From: Rana temporaria
Taxonomy: Eukaryota; Chordata; Amphibia; Anura; Ranidae
Direction of reading: 5' to 3'
DNA length: 64,000 nt
Assembly (NCBI RefSeq): GCF_905171775.1
Contig: NC_053490.1
Coordinates: 520,273,060 to 520,337,059 of the forward strand
Under the pieces are notes generated by a model. It was not told where the DNA came from, did no database searches, and saw only the letters and a program-made list of their open reading frames with translations. The position numbers and the translations under genes were made by a program. Positions 53,645 through 64,000 of the stretch are shown here, piece by piece (within the stretch, counting starts at the first letter, position 1; each line of letters begins with the position of its first letter).

Positions 53645-54248
53645 GGCTCGGATTCAGATACATTTTCGTATCTATCGGCGGGTGTAACGTATCTCAGATA
53701 CATTACGCCGCCGTAACATAGGGCGCAAGTTCCGTATTCAGAAAGAACTTGAGCCCTAAGTTACGGCGGTGTAGTGTAAATGTGTCGGCGTAAGCCCGCC
53801 TAATTCAAATGTGGATGATGTGGGCGTGTTTTATTTAAATTACTTGTGACCCCCACGTAATTGACGTTTTTTCGTGTCAATTACGAAATCTCGTAATCAG
53901 GCGCCTAAGAATCAGGCGCATAGATACGACCCCGCACACTCAGGCCCCGTACACACGAGGAGACATGTCCGATGAAAATGGTCCATGGACCGTTTTCATC
54001 GGACATGTCTGCTGGGAGGTTTTGGTCTGATGTGTGTACACACCATCAGACCAAAATCCCTGCGGACAGAGAACGCGGTGACGTAGAAGACATCGACGTT
54101 CTCAAACACGGAAGTGCAATGCTTCCACGCATGCGTCAAATCAATTTGACCAGTTTCAGCGGACATGTTCGACCGTGTGTACACGGCCTCAGAGTTATGA
54201 CGGCGTATCCGAAGATACACTGTCGTAACTCGTATCTGAATCCGGGCC
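53645..54248. mobile_element. GGCTCGGATTCAG MITE, TAT duplication
   Basis: GGCTCGGATTCAGATAC to ATCTGAATCCGGGCC; TAT at 53642-53644 and 54249-54251. Other host copies read straight through this site, confirming a 3-bp duplication. Confidence 0.85.
53943..54188. mobile_element. GGCCCCGTACACACG MITE, TCA duplication
   Basis: GGCCCCGTACACACGAGG to ACCGTGTGTACACGGCC, 246 bp, TCA at 53940-53942 and 54189-54191. Inner pair GGTCTGATG...CATCAGACC. Confidence 0.82.
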
Positions 54249-54613
54249 TATAACTTTTGCGCAAACCAATCAATATACTCTTATTGGGCTTTTTTTTTAC
54301 CAAAACATGTAGCAGAATACAAATTCGTTTTTTTTTATTAGATATGTTATATAGCAGAATATAAAAAATGTGGTTCTTTTTGATCAAACTTGTTCTTTGT
54401 TTATAGCGCAAAAAAAACAAAACACAGAGGTGCTCAAATACCACCAAAAGAAAGCTCTATTTGTGGGAAAAAAAGTGAATCAAATTTATTTGGGTACAAC
54501 GTTGCATCACCGTGCAATTCTCGGTTAGAGTAACGCAGTGCCGTATCGCAAAAAGTGGCCTGGTCAGGGGGGGGTAAACATTCTAGAAAGGGCACTTCAC
54601 TGGGTATATGTAA

Positions 54614-56058
54614 TGCCGCGTACACACGACCGTTTTTCGGGATGTAAAAAATTTCTATTTTTTTTATAGTCATTAAAAACGATCGTGTGTGGTCTCCAGA
54701 GCATTTTTCACGACGTAAAAAATGGGCATTAAAAATTTAGATCATGCTCTAATTTTTCATGTTGTTTTTAACGTTGTCGTTTTTAAGGTCGTAAAAAATG
54801 GTCGTGTGTGGGCTTTCACGACGTGAAAAACCTGCGCATGCTCAGAAGCAAGTTATGAGAGGGGAGCGCTTGTTCTGGTAAAACTACCGTTCATAATGGA
54901 GTAAGCACCTTCATCACGCTGTAACGGACAGAAAAGCGCAAATCGTCTTTTGCTAACACAAAATCAGCAAAAGCAGCCCCAAGGGTGGCGCCATCCGCAT
55001 GGAACTTCCCCTTTATAGTGCCGGCGTACGTGTTGTACGTCACCGCGCTTTGCTAGAGCATTTTTTTTCACGATCGTGTGTAGGCAAGGCCGTTTTAATG
55101 ATCGGGTTGAAAAAAAACGTTGTTTTTCTAGACCATTAACCTCCCTGGCGGTATGATTCTGTCTGGAATTACGTACCAAAAGCGGTACAATTATTTGCAA
55201 GGAAATTTGGCGTTTTATACTGTAGGCCTGTAATTTTTAGGAATAACTCACTTAAATCTGACCAAACAAGAGTCTAGTAGGCATCCCGGGTATGACATTT
55301 TTTTAAAAAACAAAATTATAAATTATAATATAATAAATAATTATAAATAATTATAACAAGTAATAATATAATTATAATAAAAATTATTCAATAATGTAAT
55401 CAACTCAAAATCACTGAAATTTGCTCAGTTGCAGAATTGTTGCTGTCATTATTTTTTTTTTTTTATGACGAATTTCCCCACAAATCGCTATCGCACAATT
55501 CTGCAAGTGATTATAATTTATTATCGCTGTTTTCTAGCTGATCTAAAACCATTTTTGACATAAAGGGACACTTTTGGACAATCTACAGTTTTTAGGCAGA
55601 AAGAAAGGTTTTTATTATATAAAAGTACATGCATGACACTGGGCAGACCACTAGGGACAAGGGGGGTGTGTATTTTTTACATACAGTACTGTAATCTATA
55701 AGATTACAGTATACTGTATGTAATGTGTTTGTTTACTTTTTTGAATTTGGCGCCGTTCTCCGCTCCCGTGCGTCGTAACACGGCACACGGGGAGACTGTG
55801 AATCGAGCGAGGAGGACCGGCTCACTCACACAGCGGGGTGGCATCGCTGGATCCAGGGACAAGGTAAGTAACTTGCCTGTGGATCCAGCGAGAAGGTAAG
55901 CCGCGCCACTGCACACTCTGCACGTCCACCCCGAGCGTGACTCGGGGATACCGATCCTAACATTGAAAACCCACCCCGAGTCACGCTCGGGGTTTGCCGC
56001 TAAGGGGGTTAAAAATGTCATTTTTTACATCCCGAAAAACGGTTGTGTGTACGCGGCA
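54614..56058. mobile_element. TGCCGCGTACACACG MITE, TAA duplication, split by TTAA element
   Basis: TGCCGCGTACACACGACCG to GTTGTGTGTACGCGGCA; TAA at 54611-54613 and 56059-56061. It shares AATGGAGTAAGCACCTTCAT and GTACGTGTTGTACGTCACCG with other copies. Confidence 0.85.
55136..56012. mobile_element. TTAACCTCCCTGGCGGT element
   Basis: TTAACCTCCCTGGCGGTATG to TTGCCGCTAAGGGGGTTAA, 877 bp, TTAA at both limits. Inner pair CCGAGCGTGACTCGGG / CCCCGAGTCACGCTCGG. Distinct from the TTAACCACTT family. Confidence 0.8.
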
Positions 56059-56077
56059 TAAGGGTTTATCCACTTTA

Positions 56078-56273
56078 GGGCCCCTTTTACACAGATGCAC
56101 TTTTGCCACACTTTTCAAGAGCGACGAAAGTGTATGAAAACTATTCCCCATTAAATACAATGTAACTGTTCACACTGCATGATCCATTGACATACAATGG
56201 AAGGTGCCTTTTTGTGCAGGTTTTCCAAAGCGTCAATGAGAACGCATGAAAAGCTGATCAGTGTAAAAGGGCC
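56078..56273. mobile_element. GGGCCCCTTTTACAC MITE, TTA duplication
   Basis: GGGCCCCTTTTACACAG to CAGTGTAAAAGGGCC, 196 bp; TTA at 56075-56077 and 56274-56276. A minimal Harbinger-like MITE. Confidence 0.85.
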
Positions 56274-56276
56274 TTA

Positions 56277-56624
56277 ATCACTTTTCTACCGAGGCAACTT
56301 TTTAATTGTTTGCACACATGTTGACATCTGATTTTTTTCGCTACAAACCTAATTTAAGCCCCCCAAATATTATATATTTATTAAAAGCAGAGACCCTGTA
56401 GAATAAAATGGTCGCAGGTGAAAAAAATGATGTTGCACAATATTTGCGCAACTGTTTACCAAATACATACATTTAGGAAAAAACACATTAAAATTAGCTC
56501 TGGTACAAACACAATATCGTAGTAAAATATAAAATAAGGGGTTGTGTCAAGTAAATAGATACCAAACATGTCAAACCTTAAAATTGCAAACGCCCGTATC
56601 CAAAATTGTCCATAGGGGACACTT
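56277..56624. repeat. Dispersed repeat related to 29958-30130
   Basis: GACATCTGATTTTTTTCGCT, AGCCCCCCAAATATTATATA and GTAGAATAAAATGGTCGC. Same order of motifs as the other two copies. Confidence 0.5.
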
Positions 56625-57310
56625 TAACCTCTTGCTGACCAGCCGCCGTCGTTATACGACGGCAGGTTGGCACGGCTGCGCAAACTGCCGGAGGTGTACG
56701 ATGGCTGCTTTAAGAGGTATAGGAGATGCGCACGCTTGTGTGCCGGCGCGACGCCGGACCTGATGCGCGCGGCCACGATGTCCGCCAGTGACCCGCGATC
56801 GTTTCTCGGAGAGACAGAATGGGGATCTGTCAATGTAAACAGGGAAGCAGAGAGAGATCTGTTGTTCCTATTTTATCAGGAACAGTGATCTCTCTCTACT
56901 CCCTGTCCGTCACCTCCCCCCACAGTTAAAAACACCTCCCAGGGAACACTTAAAGTGGTTGTAAACCCACTTTTTTCACTTTTGCCTAAAGGTAAGCCTA
57001 TAATAAGGCTTACCTGTAGGTATAAAGAATATCTCCTAAACCTGTATGGTTTAGGAGATATTCCACCCGAAATGCGCCGCTGATTGCAGCGGCGCATGCG
57101 CAGGGGGGATCCTCGGCTGAAGGGCCGGCCCCGCCGACCCATATCGGAAAGGAAATCTCCCACGCGCATGCGCAGGAGTGACGTCATCGCCGCTCCAGCC
57201 AATCACAGCGCTGGAGCGGCGATGCCCGGAAGACACGCCGAGGCTCAGCTCGGCGTGGACCAGGTAAGTTACCTACCTCATTCCGAGGTAAGTATTTCAT
57301 AATGAGCTAA
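56625..57310. mobile_element. Two adjoining TTAA-type fragments
   Basis: TTTAACCTCTTGCTGACC starts the first (to TTAA 56950-56953). The second starts TTAAAGTGGTTGTAAACCC, with inner pair TATCTCCTAAACC / GGTTTAGGAGATA and GAGCGGCGATG. The right half is absent. Confidence 0.55.
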
Positions 57311-58423
57311 TATGCGGTGCAGGCTGGAACTGAAGAAGGAAGAAGAGGAAGCTGAAAAGAGGGATCTTCACCACCCTTCAATCCCATCCAAGAGACACCC
57401 TGGCTAGCATGGGAAGACCTGTACAGCAGGAGGTCTGAACAGCTGTCTTAACCAAGGCAGCAGGAGCCAAAGGGACAGTGTAAGTACATTAAGGTAACCA
57501 GATTTATAAAATGGAATTTGGGGACATATTTTTTTTTTTACTAGTAATGGCAGCAATCAGCGGCTCCCTGCCTGTCGCCGTCGCCGCCCCTCTCACAGCC
57601 TGTCAAGTCTCACTCTCCAGGCCCTGGCTACTACTGGGTGGGGAGCGAAGGAAGATCACTCCACCAGGGAAGACAAGGAGATAAGCAGGCAGGCGGCTGG
57701 CCGGGACTTGAGCCAAGGCGGAAGAACAGTGTCCTCAATCCGGGGACTGCTCGCGGAAACCGGGGATGTCTGGTCACCCTAGAGTATATCTACCTATCAA
57801 CTTCCGGGCAAAAAAGGGAGAAGGCAGCCGGATGCAATAACCAGCCAACCTGTAAAGGGACAATGTCACAGCTTACCTAAAACCCTTGCTCTGGGACACT
57901 TTTCAAGGCAGCCAGGAGGGCTGGTATTTTCTGAAAGGGGACATAGAGCTCATGAAAACCGTTGGGATTTCACCAATTGCAAAGGGGACATAGAGCTCTT
58001 CTCAGCAGTTGGTATATTGGGTATTGTAAGGACTGAAAATAATAGTACAGTCTGGGATACATTTCTTTATGGCAAGTAGTATATAGAGACGTTTGTCCAT
58101 TCAGTTTTGGGCATCCCATAGCCTCTTATTCCTATCCAAGTTGTTATTCCCCTAATAAAACAACCTAACAAACCCAAGGACTGGTTTCTGTGTCTTGGTG
58201 AAAGTTGGAGAAAAAGGCGTGTTGCCTGGCTGTGCAGGAGTAGGTGGACCCAAAATCCAGCGACCCTCTAGGGGGTAGCGCTATGTGATGGAGTTGATAA
58301 ATTGACTATTATGTCTATGTTGTCTCTCTCTTCTAACCACTCAAATATTGTTCTTCCTTATTATTTTAGTATTATTAATTTATTTTCTTTTATTATTTTT
58401 ATTATTTATTTCCTTTCATGTTG

Positions 58424-58425
<2 letters not shown>
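57311..58425. other. Possible LTR-type retroelement end with hAT insert
   Basis: TAAGGTAACCAGATTTATAA (57492) to GTCTGGTCACCCTAG (57784) looks like a TAGGGTGACCA-type hAT. The flanking sequence ends near 58285 with TAGGGGGTAGCGCTATG and has CTAATAAAACAACC at 58153, as the tail of an LTR might. No gene seen. Confidence 0.35.

Positions 58426-58426
<1 letters not shown>

Positions 58427-58506
<80 letters not shown>
58427..58506. repeat. (TA)n microsatellite
   Basis: About 40 uninterrupted TA repeats. The repeated Ile/Tyr frames over it are artefacts. Confidence 0.97.
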
Positions 58507-58508
<2 letters not shown>

Positions 58509-58803
58509 GGTTGTCCCGATACCGATACTAGTATCGGTATCGGGACCGATTCTGAGTATTTGCAGGAGTACTCGTACTCCCGCAAATACCCCCGATACCC
58601 AAATAGAATACTCCCCCCCCCCCCCGCCGCCGGCGTCAACGTCGCCGTTACGCCGCAAGCCGCCGCCGTTACGCCGCTTCCCCCGCTACCGCCGACTGTG
58701 TAATACGCGCCGGGAACATGACAGCTTTGAATAGCTGTAATGATTTGTGCCGCGCATAGACACTCCCCCTTGCTCGGGTGAACTGTCCAATCCCGAGCGA
58801 GGA
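58507..58803. mobile_element. hAT-like left end (TAGGGTTGTCCCGATACC), truncated
   Basis: TAGGGTTGTCCCGATACC abuts the (TA)n tract. A GATACTAGTATCGGTATC palindrome follows, and a C-run at about 58612 precedes CGCCGCCGGCGTC and ATAGACACTCCCCCTTGCTC, which are shared with 1194-1420. It stops at about 58803. Confidence 0.75.
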
Positions 58804-59170
58804 ATCTTAGTAATCACGTAGTATTATTTTCCTTGATTATTAGTTATTCATCCCAGAGTCAAAACGAGAAACAGATGTCTCCCACTGCCCACTCCTTTAC
58901 CCCCCTCCCTTTCCTACCCCTCCCACCGTGCAAAGGAAAATGGCTGCTGAAGCTCTGGAATGTTGCCTCGTGGTAAAAAAACAGATGTCACAGGAGAAGG
59001 ACCATATACGGATGAACCAATCGTATACACACATATGTGATGACGTTTGCTTATGTCACTTTGACTATAAAGAGCTGTAACCTGAATAAAGGGTTCCTGT
59101 TGATGAGGAAGAGCTCGCACTGAACCAGTGTGCCCCAGTGTGATTTTTTTGCATGCATGCATTCACATCA
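58804..59170 (+). other. Possible solo LTR
   Basis: ACTATAAAGAGC (59063) followed 20 bp later by TGAATAAAGGG and then GTGTGCCCCAGTGTG..GCATTCACA resembles a retroviral TATA/poly-A/R-U5 arrangement. Neither a 5' TG boundary nor a duplication could be fixed, and no internal genes adjoin. Confidence 0.3.
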
Positions 59171-59727
59171 CCTTGAATTTGGATCAGAGGCAGAATAGAA
59201 CATGTATCCTAGAATTGGACCAGGAATAAATCTATAAAAGCTACACATGCAATTCTTGAGAGGATTGTCAGAGACTGCAGATCTAATAGAGAAAATGATG
59301 GTCAGAGAGTGTGGAGATGCTACGTTTTTGGCTTGGGATGCTGCAGAAGACAATACCAAACTGGGAACATGTTACATGAGACTAGTAGAGATCAATGCCT
59401 ATTACCCTAATCAATGTTCCCACTAAAGATTGCTGAGGTCCAAAGGCTGCACATCATATATCATAGGGCCACAAGAGGCCATTGGGCCATGGGTTGGCCA
59501 CCAGGGCTTTAAAATAATCATCTGCTTTGTATTCATACTAAAGCTTTTTATGATATACTTTGCAATACCTGCAATACACAGAAGGGGAACCTACATTACA
59601 GAATAATGTGGCTAATTATGAAGAATCGCAAACATAAAAAGAACAAACATGGAGACATGTTTGTCATATTTCAAGTAATTATTGGTAAATTCCAATCTAA
59701 TGGTAAATGGTCATTTCCAGCTAAGAG
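59171..59727. other. No recognised feature
   Basis: Complex, apparently low-repeat sequence without coding signal. Confidence 0.4.
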
Positions 59728-59730
59728 TGA

Positions 59731-60337
59731 GGCCTCGTACACACGACCGAGGAACTCGTCAGAAAAGACACATCGTTTTCCTCGACGAGTTCCTTGTTAG
59801 GCTTGTCGAGAAACTTAACAAGCTTTCTTTGCGTACACACTGTCAAGACCAAATCTCCTCGTTCTCAGACGCGGTGACGTACAACACATACAACGGCAGG
59901 GGAAGTTCGATTTCACTGGCACAACCCTTGGGGCTGCTTTTGCTAATCTCATGTTACTGCGTGTTAAATAAAAGTTTGGTAAGAGACGATTTGCACTTTT
60001 CAGTCTGTTACAGCGTGACGAATGTGCTATCTCCATTACAAACGCTACTTTTACCGAAGGTGCGCTCCCGTCTCAAACTTTATTCTGAGCATGCGCGGGT
60101 TTCTAAGCATACACACGATCGTGTTTCTCGTCGAAAACCAGCCCGACGAGGAACATGACGAGGAAATTGAGACTCCCGTCGAGGAAAAAGAGAACTTGTT
60201 CTCCTTTTTCCTCGTCGAGTTCCTCAACAGTTTCCTCGATGAAAAGCGTACACACGACCGTTTTCCTCTGCAAAAAAGCTCTGCCACCAAGTTTCTTGAT
60301 GGATTTTGTCGAGGAAAACGGTCGTGTGTACGAGGCC
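59731..60337. mobile_element. GGCCTCGTACACACG MITE, TGA duplication
   Basis: GGCCTCGTACACACGACCG to CGGTCGTGTGTACGAGGCC, perfect 19-bp ends; TGA at 59728-59730 and 60338-60340. Interior has many CGACGAG/CTCGTCG hairpins. Confidence 0.88.
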
Positions 60338-60689
60338 TGACTCATGGAACAAGGACTTGTTGCAGAACATCATTTACAAATAGTAGATGGTAAGTACCTG
60401 GGAGACCTCTAATAAGGACCAGAAGAGATGTGGAATTATCCCGGTTCAGATGCAGTTCTGCAAGATATCAAAAAGTTGCAAATGTCAATTTTTTTTGTAT
60501 TCAAAGGTCGACTCTAACTAAAAGCTGAAATTGGTGTATAGCTACTGTTCTGCCAATTAAAAAAACAATGGAAATGACCATAACAATGCTTTCTTTTGCC
60601 CTGGATTTTGACAGTTGTAGTTGCTTCGAGATGCAACCAGCCCTTGATGTGAAGCATAAAAACCCCTCACCCTTCAGTTGTCTGTCTTT

Positions 60690-61320
60690 AAAACTCAGAT
60701 GAGAGTTTTTGGCCGGAAATCCCGGTGATCTGGCGATATGGTTCCGGCTATCGAGATGGTTCCTGTAAGGACTGCGCAGGCGCAATCCTTGTTGACGGAA
60801 ATCACCGAACCTCCAGGGCGACGTGGAATTTGAGGTAAGTGGCCAGTCGGCCTCACGTCCTCGCTTCGCTCGGAAGGCTCGTTACGCTCGCTCGGCCTCC
60901 TGGCTCTTTTTTAACATCCTCCAATCCACTGGGATGTTAAGGAATGAGCCTGGATGCCGACCGAGGTTCGGAGATTTCTGTCGGCAAGGATTGCGCCTGC
61001 GCAGTCCTTACAGGAACCATCTCGATAGGGGAACCATACCGACAAGTCACCGGCCGTGTGTATGCTCCATCTGAGTTTTTCCGACGGGAAAACTACCAAA
61101 AACGTCCAGTTTTCTCATACACAGGGTGGGAAAAAGTCAGCCGGGAATCCCGGCGGGAAAAAAGAGAGCAGGTTCTCTTTTTTTTGTCCGGCGTTTTTTG
61201 TGAAGTTTTCCCGTCGGAAAAAAACTGCAAGGAGCATACACACGTCTTGGATTCTTGGCCAAAAGCTCTCCAAGCTTTTCCAAGTCTGGAAATCCGGTCC
61301 TGTGTACGGGGCTATAGAGG
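60690..61320. mobile_element. Fold-back repeat nested in a GTACAC-type MITE
   Basis: CGAGATGGTTCCTGTAAGG at 60751 faces CCTTACAGGAACCATCTCG near 61008, with ACTGCGCAGGCGCAATCCTT inside. Outer sequence GCCGTGTGTATGCTCCATC to GTCCTGTGTACGGGGC belongs to the GTACAC MITE group. Confidence 0.55.
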
Positions 61321-61443
61321 TTTGAAGCTGGGAAGGGGGATAGAGGGGCAAACATTTGTGCTGGGAGGGGAAATTTCAGCAGGGGGGGTGGATTTTTCCT
61401 GGAGGAGGGGGAATTTATGCTTAGGGGTAAGAATGCTGACACA

Positions 61444-61640
61444 TAGGGGTTGATTTACTAAAGGAAAATAGACTGCAAGTGCAGTTGCTCCATATCTTAG
61501 TAAATAAGCAGAAGCTCTGCAGATTTCCATCCTCCAATCATGTGCAAGCAAAAATGCATTTTTTTTTTTATTTTCCTTGCATGTGATTGGGTACTCATTG
61601 CAAAGTGAAGCTTTACTTCATTTACTAAGCTCTGAAGCAT
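61444..61640. repeat. TTGATTTACTAAA dispersed repeat
   Basis: GGGGTTGATTTACTAAAGG and TTCATTTACTAAGCTCTG frame a T-rich centre with CATGTGCAAGC...GCATGTGATTGG. Probable MITE remnant. Confidence 0.5.
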
Positions 61641-61930
61641 TTCCAGAAATAGAGGTCTGCAGTGGCAGCCTCCAGGACACGTATGATTAGCACCTTTTCA
61701 GTGACTAGCGTGCCAACCTCTCCTTCCTTTCCATCTCCCCGTTCTCTTCCTTCCCTATTCCGTCAAAATCTTTTCTGCAGAACCTGAACCCATAGATAAA
61801 CACACAGACTTCCTATGAACCTTCAGGTTATGTAACGCAAAGGAAACACCCGAAAATTACTGGAGTTCCAAGTTAAAGTGCTGCTCCTACGTCAGCCTGT
61901 TTCCCACAGGTTTATATTTTCTGAGCAATA
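61641..61930. other. Unassigned spacer
   Basis: No feature seen. Confidence 0.4.
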
Positions 61931-62346
61931 CAGTGGAACCTTAGATTACGAGAATAATCCATTCCAGGAGAATGTTCGTAATCCAAAGCACACGCATATC
62001 AAAGCGAGTTTTCCCATAGAAGTTAATGGAAACGGAAATAATTTGTTCTGCATTACCTTCAATGGCATGCAATACCACATGTGACCAGAGGAAGGGGACG
62101 CTGGAGAGCCTCGGAAATGATGGGGGGCAGCTCGGAAACTCCCGGCTCTGATCGGCTCCAATCAACTCTGCTCGGCTCCGACTCCCCCGCACCTCAGGCC
62201 AAATGCGGTACTGCACACCCCATTAGCTTGAATTCTGGTCGTTTTGTGAGACAACACTCGTAAACCGAGTCAGAATTTTAAAAACAAAGTTGCTCGTCTT
62301 TCAAAATGCTTGTTAACCGCGTTACTCGTAAACCGAGGTTCCACTG
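61931..62346. mobile_element. TA-flanked MITE (CAGTGGAACCT)
   Basis: CAGTGGAACCTTAGATTACG to CGTAAACCGAGGTTCCACTG, 416 bp; TA at 61929-61930 and 62347-62348. Ends and target fit a Tc1/mariner-pogo type element; no transposase. Confidence 0.82.
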
Positions 62347-62441
62347 TACAAAGAATTAGAAAGCAATACCGTAGATGATAAGGCAATTAACTAATAATAA
62401 AATAATAAAAGATTTATAAAGTGGAAAAACTGAATAGGGTG

Positions 62442-63540
62442 TGTAGTGCCCTGGGGCTTAGTCACGTTTGCTCCTCACAAATGTATTTGCCAGGAGTAGT
62501 TACCCTGGTCCTTGTTAGAGATCCATTGATTTTTTTCCCTAAGTTTGGCTTTGTTGTACTCTTCTCTTCTACCACCAGGTGGCCAAATACTTGGTGGTAC
62601 TAGATACAAGACAGGCAACCCAAGGTCAGGTTTGGGTATATGGGGTATCTCAGCCAATGGGCTGGGGTTTTCTTGAATCCCTTGGCCTGCTGGGAGAACC
62701 TACCGTATTTATCGGTATATGTCGGCGGAGGCGTTCGAACTGAGCGCGGGAAGCGGGGACTCGACTTGAGGCGCGCGCTGGAGAAGCCGGGAGGACACCA
62801 CCGAGGCCGCAGACGGACGCCGGACCGGACGATGGACGTTGGGAAGACACCAAAACTTTAAGTAATAAAATCATATAACTTTTTTTTTACAGGAATTTCG
62901 GGGGCAACTTAAGGGGTGCGCGGTATACGCGGGAGCGCGTTATACCGCGATAAATACGGTATATATTCGGGTGAGGTCAGGTGATCTATGTTCTGTGCCA
63001 CCTAGATGACTGTCTGGGTGGATGTGTGTTGTGTGCCCCGGGCAGCTAGGATGGAGATTGGGCATCTGGCTGCTAGGCTTCCTGAGGGCCTATCCAGAAG
63101 TAAGAAAGCAGAGTAGGGTTGGGATTGTGGCTTGCAGTCCAACCAGAAGCGGCGGTTCTGCCGGCCGGAGAACCTGTCGTGGTCGGAGGTAGAGGGGAAG
63201 CTGTCGCCACAATTGGACCAAACACCTGTTTTCCAGGGACCACAGTGAGTAACTGAAGGAAGTACCGGAGCAGCATTCTCACCGAACGGGGCACGGTGGA
63301 GAATCGGTAAACTTCAGACGGTCATCAAGCCAGGGACCCAACCAGTGGAGGAGACGCTTGCAGAGCAGCCTTGTGAGTTAAGCCAGAGACCGAGCAGACC
63401 AGTGGGGTGAAGCTTGAGAAGTATCTGGAGTGCCAAACTAGGGACCCAGCAGGGAAGCGTGGGTGACACTTGAGGGAGATACCACCGCAAAGAATTGAGG
63501 AGCTCAAGGGATTCAGAGTCAGTGAATAAGTGGGCCTAGT
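62442..63540. repeat. LTR-like dispersed repeat with nested MITE
   Basis: TGTAGTGCCCTGGGGCTTAG, GCCAGGAGTAGTTACCCTGG, then CACCAGGTGGCCAAATACTT. The first 170 bp align loosely with 40943. The host resumes after the MITE at 62962 and shows no protein domain. The LTR interpretation rests on the TG start only. Confidence 0.35.
62703..62959. mobile_element. TA-flanked MITE (CCGTATTTATCGG)
   Basis: CCGTATTTATCGG at the left, CCGCGATAAATACGG at the right, 257 bp; TA at 62701-62702 and 62960-62961. It cuts the 62442 repeat. Confidence 0.82.
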
Positions 63541-63552
63541 GGGAGACCGGGA

Positions 63553-63712
63553 GCTAATGCCTCGTACACACCATCGGTTTTCCCGTCGAGAAAACTGCCA
63601 TGTTTTCTTTTGGGCGGGAAAACCGGCCGTGTGTATGCTTCATAGCAGTTTTTCCGACAGGAAAACTGTGGTGAAAAAAATTAGGACTTTTTTTCGGAGC
63701 GGACCATACACA
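63553..63712. mobile_element. GCCTCGTACACACC MITE fragment
   Basis: TGCCTCGTACACACCATCGG then CGGCCGTGTGTATGCTTC; related to 60690-61320; cut by the next element. Confidence 0.5.
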
Positions 63713-64000
63713 CAGGGCCGTCTTTAATATGGTTTGGGCCCAGGGCAAACATTTTTTTTGGGCCCCCCTCCAGCTTATTTTGGGCCTGGCTGGTTCACAT
63801 GTATGTGTTTTGGCGGTCCTCATTTGTGCAGGTACAGCAGCCCATTGATTTGAATGGGCTGCCATGCCTTTGTTTCCTGCAGAAAAAGGTGCATTCAGCA
63901 TTTTAAAAATACAGTTGCCTTGAAATCCATTCTGCTTTTGCACCATGCTACTTACCTGCGGTTCTTGCACACACAAACGCACTGTGTTTTTAAAAGCGTG
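63713..64000. mobile_element. hAT-like element, left part, runs off the window
   Basis: CAGGGCCGTCTTTAATATGG and GGGCCCAGGGCAA match the ends of 47839-48111 and 36082-36957 types. The right end is outside the window. Confidence 0.65.

Larger units (their letters stand above)
53409..54579 (+). mobile_element. TTAACCACTT-family element with two nested MITEs
   Basis: TTAACCACTTCAATACCG at 53409. The host resumes after 54248 with TATAACTTTTGCGCAAACCA and runs to about 54579, where the right TTAA has decayed. Contains 53645-54248, which itself contains 53943-54188. Confidence 0.7.

Noticed and set aside
58302..58734. Frames with long Ile-Tyr runs
   Set aside because: Produced by the (TA)n microsatellite.

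Overview
The window looks like an intergenic or intronic stretch of a large vertebrate nuclear genome, most likely an anuran amphibian and probably a ranid frog. I base this on a vertebrate-type Tf1/sushi chromovirus, Tc1-like transposons, and very dense short inverted-repeat transposons of the kind I associate with ranid genomes. The species call is recognition from memory, not proof. I found no convincing host protein-coding exon, tRNA, rRNA or CRISPR array. Almost every long open frame is either retrotransposon pol/gag or a by-product of a minisatellite.

The one well-preserved coding unit is a 5,254-bp Ty3/Gypsy LTR retrotransposon (8902-14155). It has two apparently identical 449-bp LTRs and a perfect 5-bp target duplication (gggag). 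It carries gag with a CCHC knuckle, a GGGAAAC -1 frameshift site at the gag/pol overlap, protease, reverse transcriptase, RNase H, integrase (DD35E) and a C-terminal chromodomain. The bases just after the 5' LTR (9353-9362) are a perfect 10-nt complement of the predicted transcript 5' end inside the LTR (9066-9075). This suggests Tf1/sushi-style self-priming rather than tRNA priming. One base out of frame near 11776-11789 splits pol, so this copy is probably defective although it inserted recently.

Around it lies a mosaic of nonautonomous DNA transposons, many nested with readable target-site duplications. (a) hAT-like elements with 8-bp duplications: 6278-7049, 15423-18612, 24500-25880, 36082-36957, 38816-39327, 47839-48111, plus ones lacking a verified duplication (20999-23425, 37738-39650, 63713-end). 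(b) Elements with TTAA at both ends (piggyBac-like by target): 3311-3765, 3762-4271, 4988-5962, 7955-14264 (host of the LTR element), 19828-20337, 27254-27765, 34729-35274, 43006-43943, 50332-51299, 52255-53232, 55136-56012. (c) Elements with 3-bp duplications (Harbinger-like), in several families with ends such as GGCCCCGTACACACG, TGCCGCGTACACACG and GGGCCAGATTCA. (d) Tc1-like remnants at about 6263-7803, 32126-32570 and 47306-48258, and two TA-flanked MITEs at 61931-62346 and 62703-62959.

Five large minisatellites stand out: 1440-2522 (about 20-bp unit), 15735-17640 (29 bp), 21100-22712 (25 bp), 37830-38815 (43 bp) and 44471-46811 (23 bp). Four lie inside hAT-type elements, and two different ones occupy the same hAT family. 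Their unit lengths are not multiples of three, which opens all three frames and creates long spurious proteins. The remaining intervals (notably 2625-2960, 5963-6262, 18625-18980, 35275-35680, 37103-37736, 51300-52254 and 59171-59727) show no recognisable feature or only low-complexity sequence.
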